From: Mesobacillus jeotgali
GTDB taxonomy: Bacteria > Bacillota > Bacilli > Bacillales > Cytobacillaceae
Assembly: GCF_031759225.1 (NCBI RefSeq)
Contig: NZ_CP134494.1
Coordinates: forward strand, 4,462,501-4,526,500
Reading direction: 5' to 3'
DNA: 64,000 nt
Below, piece after piece: positions 1-11,558 of the stretch. A program made the translations under genes and the position numbers. Every line of letters starts with the position of its first letter. The stretch's first letter is position 1. The notes under the pieces were generated by a model. It was not told the origin of the DNA and made no database searches. It was given only the letters and a program-made list of their open reading frames with translations.

Positions 1-1215
<1,215 letters not shown>

Positions 1216-1295
1216 TTAATTGATTTATTAAAAAAATTTTTAACGATTTCATCGGCCTGCTGTTTAAGATGCAAACCTGTTTGTCTGGGGGGTTC

Positions 1296-1342
1296 TGGAC
1301 AAAATAAAAAAACGCCCCGCATACATAGTATGGGGAGCGTTT
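1296..1342 (-). terminator. pyrG leader attenuator (CTP-responsive)
   Basis: Read on the minus strand, AACGCTCCCC, a short AT-rich loop and GGGGCGTT form a strong hairpin, followed by a T-rich run (1296-1310). It lies between the pyrG promoter and start codon. The 5' arm has a CUCCCC run that could pair with a slippage-made poly-G 5' end, which is the known antitermination mechanism of B. subtilis pyrG. The hairpin and T run are seen; the mechanism is inferred from that close match. Confidence 0.85.
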
Positions 1343-1380
1343 TGTAGCTGTTTTACATAATCGTCCTTTTTTAAGGAGCC

Positions 1381-1417
1381 CAAAAAGTATTCTACAGCCG
1401 GTCCTATTAAAAGTCAA
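1381..1417 (-). promoter_or_regulatory. pyrG promoter with GGGC start
   Basis: On the minus strand TTGACT (1412-1417) and TAGAAT (1389-1394) are 17 bp apart. The expected start lies at 1381, where the transcript would begin GGGCTCC. This initially transcribed sequence is the one needed for CTP-sensitive reiterative G addition at B. subtilis pyrG. The promoter overlaps the 3' end of the rpoE region by only a few bases, so pyrG is a separate unit from rpoE. Confidence 0.82.
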
Positions 1418-1425
1418 GCCGTTAA

Positions 1426-1992
1426 TTACAGTTCTTTGTCCTCGTCCTCTTCATCTTCAAGTGGAAGATCTTCATCTTCGTCTTCATCTTCTAACAACTC
1501 ATCATCATCGTCGAAGTCGTCAGTGTCTTCAAGATCCTCATCGAAGTCTTCATCATCTTCATCGTCATCATCCAGGGCATCATCGTCGTCTTCATCAAAT
1601 TCGTCGATGTCATCAAAATCAAGATCTTCCTCATCGATTTCATCGAATTCGTCAAGGTCGAGATCATCCTCATCCACTGCCTTCTTCGACTTCTTCTTCT
1701 TAGGCTTGACTGTCGTGACATTATCTTCTTCAATCTGGTCTACAGGATACCAGACGCGAAGTCCCCAGCGTCCTTCTCCCTGGGACATGAAACGTCCATC
1801 TATGTTTATATCTGTATAGAACTGAACCATTTTTTCATTTACATCAGCCTCGTCCAATTCGAGAATGCTCTTAATTTCAGCCATCATCTCTTGGAACGTG
1901 ATCGCTTGCTTCTTTTCTTTTAAAATTTCGAAGGCAACTTCAATCAATGACATTTCTTGAAGCTCTTCTTTTGAGTATTGACTTAAACTCAA
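1426..1992 (-). CDS. rpoE: RNA polymerase delta subunit
   Basis: The delta subunit of Gram-positive RNA polymerase increases promoter selectivity and enzyme recycling. The protein has about 188 residues: an N-terminal folded HARE-HTH-like domain (roughly 1-90, with FYTDINIDGRFMSQGEGRWGLR), a Lys-rich link (KPKKKKSKKA), and a highly acidic, probably disordered tail of mostly Asp and Glu. TTG at 1992 is preferred over GTG at 2001: it gives the family start MSLSQYSKEEL and sits about 9 bases after AAAGGAA, which would touch the GTG. The gene lies upstream of pyrG as in other Bacilli. Identification is secure; the start codon is likely but unproven. Confidence 0.93.
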   Translation of the reverse strand: MSLSQYSKEELQEMSLIEVAFEILKEKKQAITFQEMMAEIKSILELDEADVNEKMVQFYTDINIDGRFMSQGEGRWGLRVWYPVDQIEEDNVTTVKPKKKKSKKAVDEDDLDLDEFDEIDEEDLDFDDIDEFDEDDDDALDDDDEDDEDFDEDLEDTDDFDDDDELLEDEDEDEDLPLEDEEDEDKEL

Positions 1993-2109
1993 TCTCCGCA
2001 CTTCCTTTCTCTATTCCAGGCCTTACCCGGCCCTGCTTCCGAAAACAAGGAAAATATCCCAGAATGCATATTCTACATTATAAACAAATTCTAAACCTTT
2101 ATGCCAGTT

Positions 2110-2325
2110 TTATCTGTCGTTTTCTTGCCTTTTTTCGCTTTCATTGCCCACTTTCCTGCTGCCAGTACTTTTTCGCTTTTTCAGCTGGGTATAGGCCATG
2201 AAAAAGAAGACAATCGAAAGAATGAAAAATGATACCGCACCGAGCTGACGCTGGTAGAGATAATACATGGCTGCAATTGCTATGGCTGCGCCGGCCGTTA
2301 ACAACACTGATCTCACAAATTTCAC
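2110..2325 (-). CDS. Small two-helix membrane protein, unknown function
   Basis: I do not recognise this 71-residue protein. It has two hydrophobic stretches (about residues 5-23 and 29-46) and a basic, then polar, C-terminal tail (KKRKSTGSRK). This fits a small inner-membrane hairpin with a cytoplasmic tail. A plausible ribosome binding site (AGGATGTG) precedes the ATG. It lies upstream of rpoE in the same direction with about 115 bp between. A chance reading frame cannot be excluded, but the start signal and clean membrane topology argue for a real gene. Confidence 0.5.
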   Translation of the reverse strand: MKFVRSVLLTAGAAIAIAAMYYLYQRQLGAVSFFILSIVFFFMAYTQLKKRKSTGSRKVGNESEKRQENDR

Positions 2326-2640
2326 ATCCTGAAGTAGGTCGTATGTATTAGCTGATACCTAGATTATATAAGATTATTTGGCAAAAGATATGAAAAATTC
2401 TCTAAAAGTTATGATTCGAACCAAATTCGCCTTAAATCCGGAAGCACTTGTGAAAAGCCGGACCCTGTTACTAGGTAAAGCTAGTTTACGAAAAAGAATG
2501 AACAAAATGCAAGGTGGCTCATAGTTTTCCTATAAGCCACCTTGCCCAATACAGGTCCATTGCAAAAAGTGCTAATGCCACGCCCTACTTTTATACACCA
2601 TCTTTTATAATTTTAAACAAGCAGCATACTGCAACTTGCT
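2326..2640. other. Intergenic region between icmF 3' end and small membrane gene
   Basis: This 315-bp stretch holds no plausible gene. The only clear structure is the long inverted repeat at 2509-2545, listed separately. The part at 2340-2400 is AT-rich and may hold the promoter for the small membrane protein and rpoE; no convincing -35/-10 pair was picked. Confidence 0.6.
2509..2545 (-). terminator. Probable terminator after icmF
   Basis: The arms GCAAGGTGGCT and AGCCACCTTGC flank a short loop that is itself partly paired (CATAG/CTAT). On the minus strand the hairpin is followed by TTTTGTTCATTCTTTTT, as expected for termination of the leftward icmF transcript. It is 95 bp past the icmF stop codon. 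Confidence 0.6.
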
Positions 2641-5600
2641 TTACATATTCCTGCGGAACTGGCCGCCTACTTCATATAGTGCGCGGGTAATTTGGCCAAG
2701 GCTCGCGTACTTCACCGTTTCCATCAGCTCTGCAAAAATATTGCCACCGCTGACTGCCGTTTCCTTCAGGCGATTGAGCGCTTCTTCGGATTGATCCTTG
2801 TTTTTACCCTTGAAGGCTTCAAGGTTCTGAATCTGCGTTTCTTTTTCCTCTTTCGTTGCACGAGCAAGTTCCATCTTGTCGATTTCTTCCTCGGATGGAG
2901 GGTTTGGATTCAGGTAGGTGTTCACACCGATGATCGGCAGTTCCCCTGAATGCTTCTTCATCTCATAGTACATCGATTCATCCTGGATTTTGCCGCGCTG
3001 ATACTGTGTTTCCATTGCGCCGAGTACGCCTCCACGGTCATTGATCCGTTCGAATTCCTGAAGGACTGCTTCCTCAACCAGATCAGTCAGCTCTTCAATG
3101 ATGAACGCACCTTGCAGCGGATTCTCATTTTTCGTCAATCCGTGCTCCTTCGTGATGATCATCTGGATCGCCATCGCGCGTCGGACTGATTCCTCCGTCG
3201 GCGTGGTGATTGCTTCGTCATAAGCATTTGTATGAAGCGAGTTGCAGTTATCATGCAAAGCCATCAATGCCTGAAGCGTCGTACGGATATCATTGAAGTC
3301 AATTTCCTGTGCGTGAAGTGAACGGCCGGATGTCTGGATATGATACTTCAGCTTCTGGCTTCGCTCATTTGCGCCGTATTTGTTCTTCATGACAGTTGCC
3401 CAGATGCGGCGGGCAACGCGGCCGATCACGGAATACTCAGGATCAAGGCCGTTTGAGAAGAAGAAGCTCAGGTTCGGTGCAAAGTCATCGATTTTCATGC
3501 CTCTGCTCAAATAGTATTCAACATATGTGAAGCCATTTGACAGCGTGAAGGCCAGCTGGGAAATCGGGTTCGCGCCTGCTTCGGCAATATGATAGCCGGA
3601 AATTGAAACAGAATAGTAGTTCCGGACCTTCTCATCGATAAAATACTGCTGGATGTCGCCCATCATTCTCAGAGCGAATTCAGTAGAGAAGATACAAGTA
3701 TTCTGTCCCTGGTCCTCTTTTAAAATATCTGCCTGCACTGTTCCGCGAACTGTCTGAAGCGTCATTTCCCTCACTTGTGCAAACTCTTCATCATTCAGCT
3801 TGCGGCCAAGCTCTTGTTCTTTCTTTTCTACCTGCTGTTCAATCGCTGTGTTCATGAACATGGCCAGGATGATCGGTGCCGGTCCGTTGATCGTCATCGA
3901 CACAGATGTTGATGGATGGCAAAGGTCAAATCCTGCATAAAGCTTTTTCATATCTTCAAGCGAACAAACGCTGACTCCGCTCTCGCCAACTTTACCGTAA
4001 ATATCTGGACGGTAATCAGGGTCTTCTCCGTACAAAGTAACGGAGTCAAAAGCTGTGCTCAATCGCTTCGCATTGTCGTCCTTCGACAAGTAATGGAATC
4101 GGCGGTTCGTCCGTTCAGGTGTCCCTTCACCAGCAAACTGGCGCTTTGGATCCTCACCTTCACGCTTGAACGGGAATACGCCCGCTGTATACGGGAAGCT
4201 TCCCGGTACGTTCTCAAGGTATACCCAGCGCAAAATTTCACCGTAATCCTTGTACTTCGGCAATGCCACTTTAGGGATACTCAAACCTGAAAGGCTCTTT
4301 GTCCTTAGCTCGGTGACAATTTCCTTGTCGCGGATCTTCGTCACGAACTGGTCAGCACTGTACTTCTCCTTGAGGGATTGCCAATTTTCGAGAATATATT
4401 TGGATTCAGGAGTCAGCTTCTTCTCTACTTCTCCCTTCAATACCTGAAGAGAGGAAATTACTTCGCTGTTTGTTTCTCTTTCTTTTACCGCTTCGATTGT
4501 ACCTTCAATCTGGAATAATCTGCGGGCAAGGTCTGCCTGCTCTGCCGCGTGCTTATGGTAGCTCCGTACCGTTTCCGAAATCTCACGTAGGTAGTAACGG
4601 CGGTCGTTCGGGATGATGACATTCTGCTTTTCGACTACCGCATTGGTAGAAAAAGATGTCGTCCAATTCGTCCCTGCTTTTTCATTGATTGTATTGACAA
4701 GCGCAGCAAACAGCGCATTCGTGCCAGGGTCATTGAACTGGCTGGCAATTGTGCCGTAAACAGGCATGTCATCAAGGTCTTTGTCCCATAGGAGATGACT
4801 GCGCTGGTACTGCTTCTGGACCTGGCGCTTGGCGTCCTCAGAGCCTTTTCGCTCGAATTTATTGATGACGATCAGGTCTGCATAATCGATCATGTCTATT
4901 TTCTCAAGCTGTGACGGTGCACCGAATTCGCTTGTCATCACATACATAGAAACATCGCAAACATCGGTGATTCCCGCATTGCCCTGTCCGATCCCGCTAG
5001 TTTCGACGATGACCAGATCGAAGCCGGCTGCTTTGACAACATCAATCGCATCTTTAATTGCCAGCGACAGTTCGGACCTGGACTGTCTTGTCGCAAGGCT
5101 GCGCATATAAACGCGTGGAGAGAAAATTGCGTTCATGCGGATGCGGTCGCCTAGAAGTGCGCCGCCTGTTTTTTGTTTTGTCGGATCTACTGACAAAATC
5201 GCTACCCGCTTTTCAGGGATTTCATTGATGAACCTCCTGATCAGTTCATCTGTCAAAGAGCTTTTTCCGGCACCGCCTGTACCCGTGATACCGACGACAG
5301 GAACCGCTTTGGACATCGTCTTTACTTTTTCCATCAAGCTTTCCACAGCGGCGGCTGTTTCTTTTTCCGAACCGACATGCTGCTCGGCAAGTGTGATCAG
5401 CTTGGCAACCGCATTCGGGTCACCTGTTTCAAGCTTCTCGATTTCCTCGACGCCTTCTGGAGTGACTGTCGGGAAATCACACTCCTTGATCATCTGCTGG
5501 ATCATGCCGTTAAGGCCATACTTCCGGCCGTCTTCCGGTGAAAAAATCCGGGCGATACCGTATTCATGAAGCTCCTTTATTTCCCGAGGAATGATAACGC

Positions 5601-5907
5601 CGCCTCCACCGCCGTAAATGCGGATATGGGAAGCGCCTTTTTCCTTCAGCAAGTCATACATATACTTGAAATATTCGACGTGCCCGCCCTGATAGGAAGA
5701 AATCGCTATTCCCTGTGCATCTTCCTGGATTGCGGCATTGACGACCTCCTCAACAGAGCGATTGTGGCCAAGATGGATGACCTCGCCGCCCATTGACTGG
5801 ATGATCCTGCGCATAATATTGATTGAGGCATCATGGCCGTCAAACAAACTTGAAGCTGTCACAAAGCGAATATGGTTCTTTGGTTGATACATTTCCTGCA
5901 TACTCAT
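2641..5907 (-). CDS. icmF: Fused isobutyryl-CoA mutase (B12-dependent)
   Basis: IcmF interconverts isobutyryl-CoA and n-butyryl-CoA with adenosylcobalamin; some family members also act on isovaleryl/pivalyl-CoA. The 1088-residue protein has the fused IcmF layout. There is an N-terminal B12-binding domain (DGHDASIN at 23-30 with the cobalt-ligand His25), a MeaB-like G-protein chaperone domain (P-loop GTGGAGKS at 209-216), then the large TIM-barrel mutase domain. The mutase substrate loop reads [11 protein letters not shown]; its Phe is typical of IcmF, where methylmalonyl-CoA mutase has Tyr. ATG 5907 is chosen because it follows AGGGGGAACAAA and fits the family length. It overlaps the TetR stop by ATGA, so the two are translationally coupled. 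It lets valine-derived isobutyryl-CoA enter the neighbouring beta-oxidation genes. Confidence 0.93.
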   Translation of the reverse strand: MSMQEMYQPKNHIRFVTASSLFDGHDASINIMRRIIQSMGGEVIHLGHNRSVEEVVNAAIQEDAQGIAISSYQGGHVEYFKYMYDLLKEKGASHIRIYGGGGGVIIPREIKELHEYGIARIFSPEDGRKYGLNGMIQQMIKECDFPTVTPEGVEEIEKLETGDPNAVAKLITLAEQHVGSEKETAAAVESLMEKVKTMSKAVPVVGITGTGGAGKSSLTDELIRRFINEIPEKRVAILSVDPTKQKTGGALLGDRIRMNAIFSPRVYMRSLATRQSRSELSLAIKDAIDVVKAAGFDLVIVETSGIGQGNAGITDVCDVSMYVMTSEFGAPSQLEKIDMIDYADLIVINKFERKGSEDAKRQVQKQYQRSHLLWDKDLDDMPVYGTIASQFNDPGTNALFAALVNTINEKAGTNWTTSFSTNAVVEKQNVIIPNDRRYYLREISETVRSYHKHAAEQADLARRLFQIEGTIEAVKERETNSEVISSLQVLKGEVEKKLTPESKYILENWQSLKEKYSADQFVTKIRDKEIVTELRTKSLSGLSIPKVALPKYKDYGEILRWVYLENVPGSFPYTAGVFPFKREGEDPKRQFAGEGTPERTNRRFHYLSKDDNAKRLSTAFDSVTLYGEDPDYRPDIYGKVGESGVSVCSLEDMKKLYAGFDLCHPSTSVSMTINGPAPIILAMFMNTAIEQQVEKKEQELGRKLNDEEFAQVREMTLQTVRGTVQADILKEDQGQNTCIFSTEFALRMMGDIQQYFIDEKVRNYYSVSISGYHIAEAGANPISQLAFTLSNGFTYVEYYLSRGMKIDDFAPNLSFFFSNGLDPEYSVIGRVARRIWATVMKNKYGANERSQKLKYHIQTSGRSLHAQEIDFNDIRTTLQALMALHDNCNSLHTNAYDEAITTPTEESVRRAMAIQMIITKEHGLTKNENPLQGAFIIEELTDLVEEAVLQEFERINDRGGVLGAMETQYQRGKIQDESMYYEMKKHSGELPIIGVNTYLNPNPPSEEEIDKMELARATKEEKETQIQNLEAFKGKNKDQSEEALNRLKETAVSGGNIFAELMETVKYASLGQITRALYEVGGQFRRNM

Positions 5908-6563
5908 TTTGTTCCCCCTGTTCCTAATTTCATTTCCGACCCCTTGATTCCCTTGAAAAGCAGTTCTGTCTGAAGCTCTGTATACTCCTCGAGAGTGTAA
6001 AGCTTTTGCAGTGCCCAGCGGCGGAATCCCCACATCTGCCCCTGGACGAAAATATCATGGGCGATGATTTTGACGTGTTGTTCATCCAGGTCAAGTTCGC
6101 CATTTTCGACGCAGCGCTGGATCACATCCTCGAACATCCCCACCATCTCGATTTCTTTTTTCAGCACGTAAGGAAGGGCATCTTTTGTCAGCGACTTTAC
6201 CTCCTGGTACATGACGAGTACTTCATCCTGCAGATCGTCCATGACCTTGAAGTAATTGGCAATCCCGACCTTCAGGCTCTCGAGCGTCCCCTGATTCGTG
6301 TCGAGGTTTTCCTGAAGGCGGTCGCGAACCTCGTCATAGATGCTGTCACAGACAAGATAGAGCACATCTTCCTTCGTGCGGATATATTCATAAAGGGTGC
6401 CGATGCTAAAGCCTGAAGCCCGGGCAATCTCTCTGGTAGTCGTGCGGTGGAAGCCCTTCTGCTTGAAAAGGGTAACGGCCCCTTTGATCATCTGGTCGCG
6501 CCTTTTTTTCACAAGTCGCTCATCTTTTACCGACGCCTGCACTTCTCGCTTTTTCATCAACAT
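5904..6563 (-). CDS. TetR/AcrR-family regulator in the acyl-CoA operon
   Basis: This 219-residue protein has an N-terminal TetR helix-turn-helix (about residues 24-70; [30 protein letters not shown]) and a helical ligand domain. It lies between an acyl-CoA dehydrogenase and icmF, 12 bp after the former and overlapping the latter by 4 bp. This position suggests it senses an acyl-CoA made by the operon. It resembles FadR-type fatty acid regulators, but B. subtilis FadR lies in a different cluster (lcfA-fadR-fadB), so no symbol is given. The start may be ATG 6563 or ATG 6557 after AAGGCGGG. A TetR-like palindrome at 13896-13909 is one candidate target. Confidence 0.88.
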   Translation of the reverse strand: MLMKKREVQASVKDERLVKKRRDQMIKGAVTLFKQKGFHRTTTREIARASGFSIGTLYEYIRTKEDVLYLVCDSIYDEVRDRLQENLDTNQGTLESLKVGIANYFKVMDDLQDEVLVMYQEVKSLTKDALPYVLKKEIEMVGMFEDVIQRCVENGELDLDEQHVKIIAHDIFVQGQMWGFRRWALQKLYTLEEYTELQTELLFKGIKGSEMKLGTGGTK

Positions 6564-6575
6564 CTACCCGCCTTA

Positions 6576-7715
6576 TTATTTCGTCAGCATCCTTGAGATT
6601 ACGAGACGCTGGATTTCCTGTGTTCCTTCATAGATTTGCGTGATTTTCGCGTCGCGCATGAAACGTTCGACTGGATAATCCTTCGTGTAGCCGTAGCCGC
6701 CGAATACCTGGACAGCTTCAGTCGTCACCTTCATCGCTGTGTCGCCGGCAAACAATTTGGACATTGCGGACTCCTTGCCGTATGGAAGACCTTCAGACTC
6801 AAGCCATGCAGCCTGGTAGGTTAGTAGTCTCGAAGCTTCAACAGATGTAGCCATATCAGCTAACTTGAAGCCGATTCCCTGGTTCGCCGCGATTGGCTTG
6901 CCAAATTGCTGGCGCTCTTTCGCGTAATCAACTGCAGCATCAAGCGCTCCCTGTGCGATACCAACCGCCTGGGCAGCAATACCGTTACGGCCGCCATCAA
7001 GTGTCATCATCGCGACTTTGAAGCCTTCGCCCACTTCGCCAAGGATGTTTTCCTTTGGCACGCGGCAGTCTTCAAAAATGATTTCCGTTGTAGGAGATGA
7101 ACGGATGCCGAGCTTTTTCTCCTTCTTGCCGACAGAGAATCCAGGGAAATTGCTTTCCACGATGAATGCTGTCGTTCCCTTATGCTTGCTGGACGGATCA
7201 GTCAATGCAAATACAACATAGATATCCGCTACGCCACCGTTTGTGATGAAGATTTTTGATCCGTTAAGCACATAGTGGTCGCCGTCTTCTTTTGCCGTCG
7301 TTCTCATCGCACCTGCATCTGAACCGCTGCCCGGCTCAGTCAAACCGTATGCGCCGATGCTCTTTCCTTCAGCCATTGGACGCAGGTACTTTTGCTTCTG
7401 CTCTTCGTTTCCGAACTTGAAGATCGGCCAGCCAGCTAGAGATGTGTGTGCTGAAAGCATAACGCCTGTGGACGCACAAACACGGGAAAGTTCCTCAACT
7501 GCGATGCAGTATGCAAGATAATCAGAGCCAATTCCGCCATACTCTTCAGGCCAAGGGATACCAGTCAAGCCCAGCTCCGCCATCTTGTCAAAAATCTCGC
7601 GGTCAAAACGTTCCTCTTCGTCACGCTCAGCAGCTGTCGGAGCCACTTCATTCCTCGCAAAATCACGGACCATTTTTCGGATCATTTCATGTTCTTCGGA
7701 TAATCGAAAATTCAT
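6576..7715 (-). CDS. acdA: Acyl-CoA dehydrogenase AcdA
   Basis: This FAD enzyme of beta-oxidation converts acyl-CoA to trans-2-enoyl-CoA and passes electrons to ETF. The 379-residue protein has the full family layout. It includes the FAD/substrate motif [21 protein letters not shown], and the C-terminal signature [25 protein letters not shown], followed by IYEGTQEIQ with the catalytic Glu. It is extremely close to B. subtilis AcdA, which also lies beside rpoE. ATG 7715 is preceded by a purine-rich RBS (GAGGAAAC). The next gene leftward is the TetR regulator. To its right, a 52-bp tandem array separates it from a second acyl-CoA dehydrogenase gene. Chain-length preference cannot be read from sequence. 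Confidence 0.96.
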   Translation of the reverse strand: MNFRLSEEHEMIRKMVRDFARNEVAPTAAERDEEERFDREIFDKMAELGLTGIPWPEEYGGIGSDYLAYCIAVEELSRVCASTGVMLSAHTSLAGWPIFKFGNEEQKQKYLRPMAEGKSIGAYGLTEPGSGSDAGAMRTTAKEDGDHYVLNGSKIFITNGGVADIYVVFALTDPSSKHKGTTAFIVESNFPGFSVGKKEKKLGIRSSPTTEIIFEDCRVPKENILGEVGEGFKVAMMTLDGGRNGIAAQAVGIAQGALDAAVDYAKERQQFGKPIAANQGIGFKLADMATSVEASRLLTYQAAWLESEGLPYGKESAMSKLFAGDTAMKVTTEAVQVFGGYGYTKDYPVERFMRDAKITQIYEGTQEIQRLVISRMLTK

Positions 7716-7790
7716 TTTTGTTTCCTCCGTTACTGTTGGATTAGTTTATATAGGTAGCTGTTACATTTAACTTGCTGATTACAGAGTTTT

Positions 7791-8098
7791 CTTGACAGCA
7801 TTTCGGCTTTTACCGCCAAACCTGTCACGATTCCGGGCTTTTCTTGACAGCTTTTCTGCTTTCACTGCCAAACCTGTCACGATTCCAGGCTTTTCTTGAC
7901 AGCTTTTCAGATTTCACTATCAAACCTGTCACGATTCCGAGCTTTTCTTGACAGCTTTTCGGCTTTCTCTGCCAAACCTGTCACGATTCCAGGCTTTTCT
8001 TGACAGCTTTTCGGCTTTCTCTTCCAAACCTGTCACGATTCCAGGCTTTTCTTGAAAGCATTTCGGCTTTTACCGCCAAACCTGTCATAATACCGGAC
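7791..8098. repeat. Tandem array, six units of 52 bp
   Basis: The block beginning CTTGACAG recurs at 7791, 7843, 7895, 7947, 7999 and 8051, exactly 52 bp apart each time. Each unit has TGACAG and, 29 bp on, its reverse complement CTGTCA; the next TGACAG follows after 23 bp. The array starts at the stop codon of the right-hand acyl-CoA dehydrogenase and fills the gap to acdA. Units differ by a few substitutions but not by indels. No reading frame or known element was recognised in it. Confidence 0.95.
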
Positions 8099-9229
8099 TT
8101 ATAACTGCTTACTAATAACAATCTTCTGAATCTCACTAGTGCCTTCGTAAATTTCGGTTACTTTGGCGTCGCGGAAGTAGCGTTCGACTGGGTAGTCTTT
8201 TGTGTAACCGTAGCCGCCGAAGACCTGGATGGCTTCTGTGGTGACTTCTACTGCTGTGCGTGATGTGAACAGCTTTGCCATGGAGGCTTCGTTTCCGCAT
8301 TTTTGTCCTTCTGAGCGTAATTGCGCAGCGCGATAGATTAATAGTTTTGCAGCTTCGACCGATGTTGCCATGTCCGCAAGCTTGAAGCCGACTCCTTGCT
8401 GGGCGGCTATTGGCTTGCCGAACTGGACTCTTTCTTTTGCATAGGCAGTCGCCGCTTCAAGTGCAGCCTCTGCAATTCCAAGAGCTTGTGCCGCAATACC
8501 GATTCGTCCGGAGTCAAGGTTGCTCATCGCGATCTTGAATCCTTCGCCTTCCTGGCCAAGCAGGTTTTCTTCCGGTATCTTCATGTCTTCGAATGTCAAT
8601 TGGACAGTACGTGAGCCGTAAAGTCCCATCTTGTGCTCATCTTTGCCGACGATGAAGCCCGGGGTATCTTTTTCAACGATAAAAGCGGAAACACCTTTAG
8701 GTCCAGCTTCTGGATTAGTAGAAGCGAACACAATATACACATCAGCTTCTCCGCCGTTTGTGATGAACACCTTGGAGCCGTTCAACACATAGTGTCCATC
8801 CTTCTTGACCGCCCTTGTTTTCAGGCTGGCAGCATCCGAACCGGCGCTTGGCTCTGTCAGGCAGAATGCGCCAAGATACTTGCCTGCAGCAAGCTTAGGC
8901 ACATATTTTTTCTTCTGCTCTTCTGTGCCAAAATACAAGATCGGATTCGTGCCGACGGAAGTATGAACGGACAAGATGACGCCAACCGTGGCGCTGACTT
9001 TGGAAATTTCGTGGATGGCGATGATATAGGAGATGAAATCCATCTCCGACCCGCCATATTCTTCAGGAACCGGGATTCCCATCAGGCCTAGCTCGCCCAT
9101 CTTCCTTAAAATCTCCCTCGGAAACTCGCCCTCTTCCATTTTTTCAACAAATGGAGCGATCTCGGTTTGCGCGAAGTCCCGCACCATTTTGCGCATCATT
9201 TCCTGCTCTTCTGTAAATCTTAGATTCAT
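8099..9229 (-). CDS. mmgC: Acyl-CoA dehydrogenase (MmgC-like)
   Basis: A second acyl-CoA dehydrogenase of about 376 residues, clearly a paralogue of AcdA. It has [20 protein letters not shown], the signature [24 protein letters not shown], and IYEGTSEIQ carrying the catalytic Glu. ATG 9229 is chosen because GGGAGGGTTAAAA lies just upstream and [11 protein letters not shown] aligns with the family; the ten-residue upstream extension is not needed. It sits 60 bp downstream of the hydroxyacyl-CoA dehydrogenase gene, in the thiolase-dehydrogenase-acyl-CoA dehydrogenase order of the B. subtilis mmgABC operon, so a short or branched acyl-CoA substrate is likely. The symbol rests on that gene order. 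Confidence 0.92.
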   Translation of the reverse strand: MNLRFTEEQEMMRKMVRDFAQTEIAPFVEKMEEGEFPREILRKMGELGLMGIPVPEEYGGSEMDFISYIIAIHEISKVSATVGVILSVHTSVGTNPILYFGTEEQKKKYVPKLAAGKYLGAFCLTEPSAGSDAASLKTRAVKKDGHYVLNGSKVFITNGGEADVYIVFASTNPEAGPKGVSAFIVEKDTPGFIVGKDEHKMGLYGSRTVQLTFEDMKIPEENLLGQEGEGFKIAMSNLDSGRIGIAAQALGIAEAALEAATAYAKERVQFGKPIAAQQGVGFKLADMATSVEAAKLLIYRAAQLRSEGQKCGNEASMAKLFTSRTAVEVTTEAIQVFGGYGYTKDYPVERYFRDAKVTEIYEGTSEIQKIVISKQL

Positions 9230-9288
9230 TTTTAACCCTCCCCACGTCCAGACAATCATTTATGTATGGACGGATTCACGAATGATCA

Positions 9289-10140
9289 TTACTCGTAGGT
9301 ATAGAAGCCGCGGCCTGATTTTTTGCCTAACCAGCCTGCTTTTACATATTTCCTTAACAGTGGGCAAGGGCGGTATTTGTCATCGCCAAAGCCTTCGTGG
9401 AGTGTTTCCATGATATAAAGGCAAGTATCCAGACCGATGAAATCGGCCAGGGTAAGCGGTCCCATCGGGTGGTTCATGCCAAGTTTCATGACTTCGTCGA
9501 TTGCTTCCTTCGTGGCGACACCCTCATACAGTGTGTAAATTGCTTCATTGATCATCGGCATCAGGATTCGGTTTGAAACAAAGCCTGGGAAGTCATTAAC
9601 CTCGACAGGGACTTTTTCCAATGTCTTAGTGATGTCTTCGATTGTTTGATAGACTTCATCAGCCGTCGCCAGACCACGGATGATTTCGACTAGCTTCATG
9701 ACAGGCACAGGATTCATGAAATGCATGCCGATTACTTTTTCCGGACGCTTTGTCGCTGCCGCGATTTCAGTGATTGGCAATGATGATGTATTGGAAGCAA
9801 GGATCGCATGTTCAGGTGCAATTTCATCAAGCTGAGCAAAGATCTTCGCCTTGATATCCATGTTCTCGACAGCAGCTTCAATGACAAGGTCTACTTTCTT
9901 TGCATCCTGAAGGTCTGTGGAAGAAGTGATTCTGCTGACAACTTCATCAAGCTGCTCGGTGGTCATCCTGCCTTTGTCCACCTGTCGGTTAAGGTTCTTC
10001 TTGATGCCAGCCAATCCTCGTTCAACAAACTCTGGCTTAAGGTCATTCAAGAACACATCATATCCTGCCTGCGCGCATACTTGTGCAATGCCTGAACCCA
10101 TTTGTCCAGCACCGATTACCATAATTGTTTTCACACTCAT
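9289..10140 (-). CDS. mmgB: 3-hydroxybutyryl-CoA dehydrogenase
   Basis: This enzyme interconverts 3-hydroxyacyl-CoA and acetoacetyl-type 3-ketoacyl-CoA with NAD(P). The 283-residue protein has an N-terminal Rossmann fold ([15 protein letters not shown], about 5-19), the family segment [21 protein letters not shown] holding the catalytic His, and the C-terminal dimer domain ([34 protein letters not shown]). ATG 10140 follows AGGAGGAAAACCA. It lies between thiolase and acyl-CoA dehydrogenase in one transcription unit, as in mmgABC. A 24-bp inverted repeat (GGAGGGCA/TGCCCTCC, 10170-10193) sits in the gap before it and could be a processing or attenuation hairpin. Confidence 0.95.
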   Translation of the reverse strand: MSVKTIMVIGAGQMGSGIAQVCAQAGYDVFLNDLKPEFVERGLAGIKKNLNRQVDKGRMTTEQLDEVVSRITSSTDLQDAKKVDLVIEAAVENMDIKAKIFAQLDEIAPEHAILASNTSSLPITEIAAATKRPEKVIGMHFMNPVPVMKLVEIIRGLATADEVYQTIEDITKTLEKVPVEVNDFPGFVSNRILMPMINEAIYTLYEGVATKEAIDEVMKLGMNHPMGPLTLADFIGLDTCLYIMETLHEGFGDDKYRPCPLLRKYVKAGWLGKKSGRGFYTYE

Positions 10141-10210
10141 TGGTTTTCCTCCTATAAGATCATTTCAACGGAGGGCAAGCATTCCTGCCCTCCTGTCTAT
10201 TTCAAAACTC

Positions 10211-11398
10211 TTATTGCTTAGGAACCTCGATCATCACTGCGTCGCCCTGGCCTCCGCCTGAGCAGATGGCCGCAATGCCGACCCCGCCGCCACGGCGCTT
10301 CAGTTCGTGCATCAAAGTCAGGATGATGCGCGCCCCGCTTGCTCCGATTGGGTGTCCAAGGGCGACCGCACCGCCGTTCACATTGATTTTTTCCGGATCG
10401 AGGTTTGCGATACGGCCGCTTGTCAATGCGACAGCAGCAAATGCTTCATTGATTTCGAAAAGATCGATTTCCTCTAGGGATTTTCCTGTTTTCTTCAGCA
10501 ATTCATTAATGACAATCCCTGGAGTTTTCGGGAAATCCTTTGCTTCAGTAGCGATGGCTGCATGTGCAAGGATGACTGCCTGCGGATTCCTGCCTTCACG
10601 CTGAGCACGTTCTTCGCTCATCAACACGAGGGCAGCCGCACCATCATTGACGCCTGGTGCGTTTCCGGCCGTAATCGTCCCATCGGAATTAAATACAGGA
10701 CCGAGTTTTGCCAGCTTTTCCAGGGAAGTATCCTTCCTCGGCGCTTCATCATGCTGTACAAGGATCGGGTCTCCCTTTCGCTGCGGTACTTCAACCGGGA
10801 CGATCTCTTCAGCAAGCTTTCCAGATTCAATTGCTTCGATCGCTCTCTGGTGGCTTCGGTATGACCACTCATCCTGTTCCTCGCGGCTGATTTCATATTC
10901 TTTCGCGACTTCATTTCCGTATGTGCCCATGTGTACTCCTTTAAAACTGCAAGTGAGTCCGTCATGGACCATCAAGTCCTTCACCTGGCCATCGCCCATC
11001 CTCAATCCCCAGCGTGCTTTTGGCAAAATATATGGTGCATTGCTCATGGACTCCATTCCGCCCGCTACAATGACTTCTTCTTCTCCTGCACGGATCATCA
11101 GGTCGCCAAGTGTCAAGCTGCGCATACCGGAAGCACACACTTTGTTGATGGTTTCTGTCTTTACTTCCCATGGAATGCCTGCTGCCTTTGCTGCCTGGCG
11201 TGAAGGAAGCTGTCCCTGGCCTCCCTGAAGGACGGTTCCGAGAATGACTTCTCCGACTTCCTCAGGTTTTACTTCCGCACGGGACAAGGCTTCTTTAATG
11301 GCGATGCCGCCAAGCTGGCTTGCTGTAAAGCTGCTGAGTGCTCCTCCCATCTTGCCGATTGGTGTTCTTGCCCCTGCTAAAATGACTGCTCTGCCCAT
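10211..11398 (-). CDS. mmgA: Acetyl-CoA C-acetyltransferase (thiolase)
   Basis: Thiolase cleaves 3-ketoacyl-CoA or condenses two acetyl-CoA. The 395-residue protein has all three family signatures: NKVCASGMRS with the acyl-accepting Cys near residue 88, the GHPIGASGARI loop with the catalytic His, and CSGGGQGDA with the second catalytic Cys near the C-terminus. ATG 11398 is preferred over ATG 11404 because the AAGGGAG site nearly touches the latter. It is the first gene of the leftward thiolase-dehydrogenase-acyl-CoA dehydrogenase unit. It is preceded by a promoter-like pair and a cre-like site, so catabolite repression by CcpA is likely, as for mmg in B. subtilis. Confidence 0.94.
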   Translation of the reverse strand: MGRAVILAGARTPIGKMGGALSSFTASQLGGIAIKEALSRAEVKPEEVGEVILGTVLQGGQGQLPSRQAAKAAGIPWEVKTETINKVCASGMRSLTLGDLMIRAGEEEVIVAGGMESMSNAPYILPKARWGLRMGDGQVKDLMVHDGLTCSFKGVHMGTYGNEVAKEYEISREEQDEWSYRSHQRAIEAIESGKLAEEIVPVEVPQRKGDPILVQHDEAPRKDTSLEKLAKLGPVFNSDGTITAGNAPGVNDGAAALVLMSEERAQREGRNPQAVILAHAAIATEAKDFPKTPGIVINELLKKTGKSLEEIDLFEINEAFAAVALTSGRIANLDPEKINVNGGAVALGHPIGASGARIILTLMHELKRRGGGVGIAAICSGGGQGDAVMIEVPKQ

Positions 11399-11558
11399 TG
11401 CCATCTCTCCCTTTCAATCTATTAATTTTTGATAATGAAAAAAATAAAACTCAATCCAGCTTTCATGAGTGACTGAACGCTCGCTCGAAACTGGTCCAAA
11501 AAAATTAGCGTATGCTTGTTTAGGTGAGGTTCTAAGGTGATTTGTTGCCGAAGGTTAA

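Noticed and set aside
1436..1819. Serine-rich protein on the plus strand
   Set aside because: It is the antisense of the Asp/Glu codons of the rpoE acidic tail; no ribosome binding site or homology supports it.
6636..7770. Several plus-strand frames opposite acdA
   Set aside because: The minus-strand acyl-CoA dehydrogenase is complete and conserved; the opposite frames overlap one another and lack starts.
7791..8098. CRISPR array
   Set aside because: Units are contiguous 52-mers with no unique spacers and no cas genes are nearby.
10170..10193. Terminator between thiolase and hydroxybutyryl-CoA dehydrogenase genes
   Set aside because: GGAGGGCA/TGCCCTCC is a good hairpin but has no T run on the minus strand, and operon continuity is expected; noted only as a possible processing hairpin.
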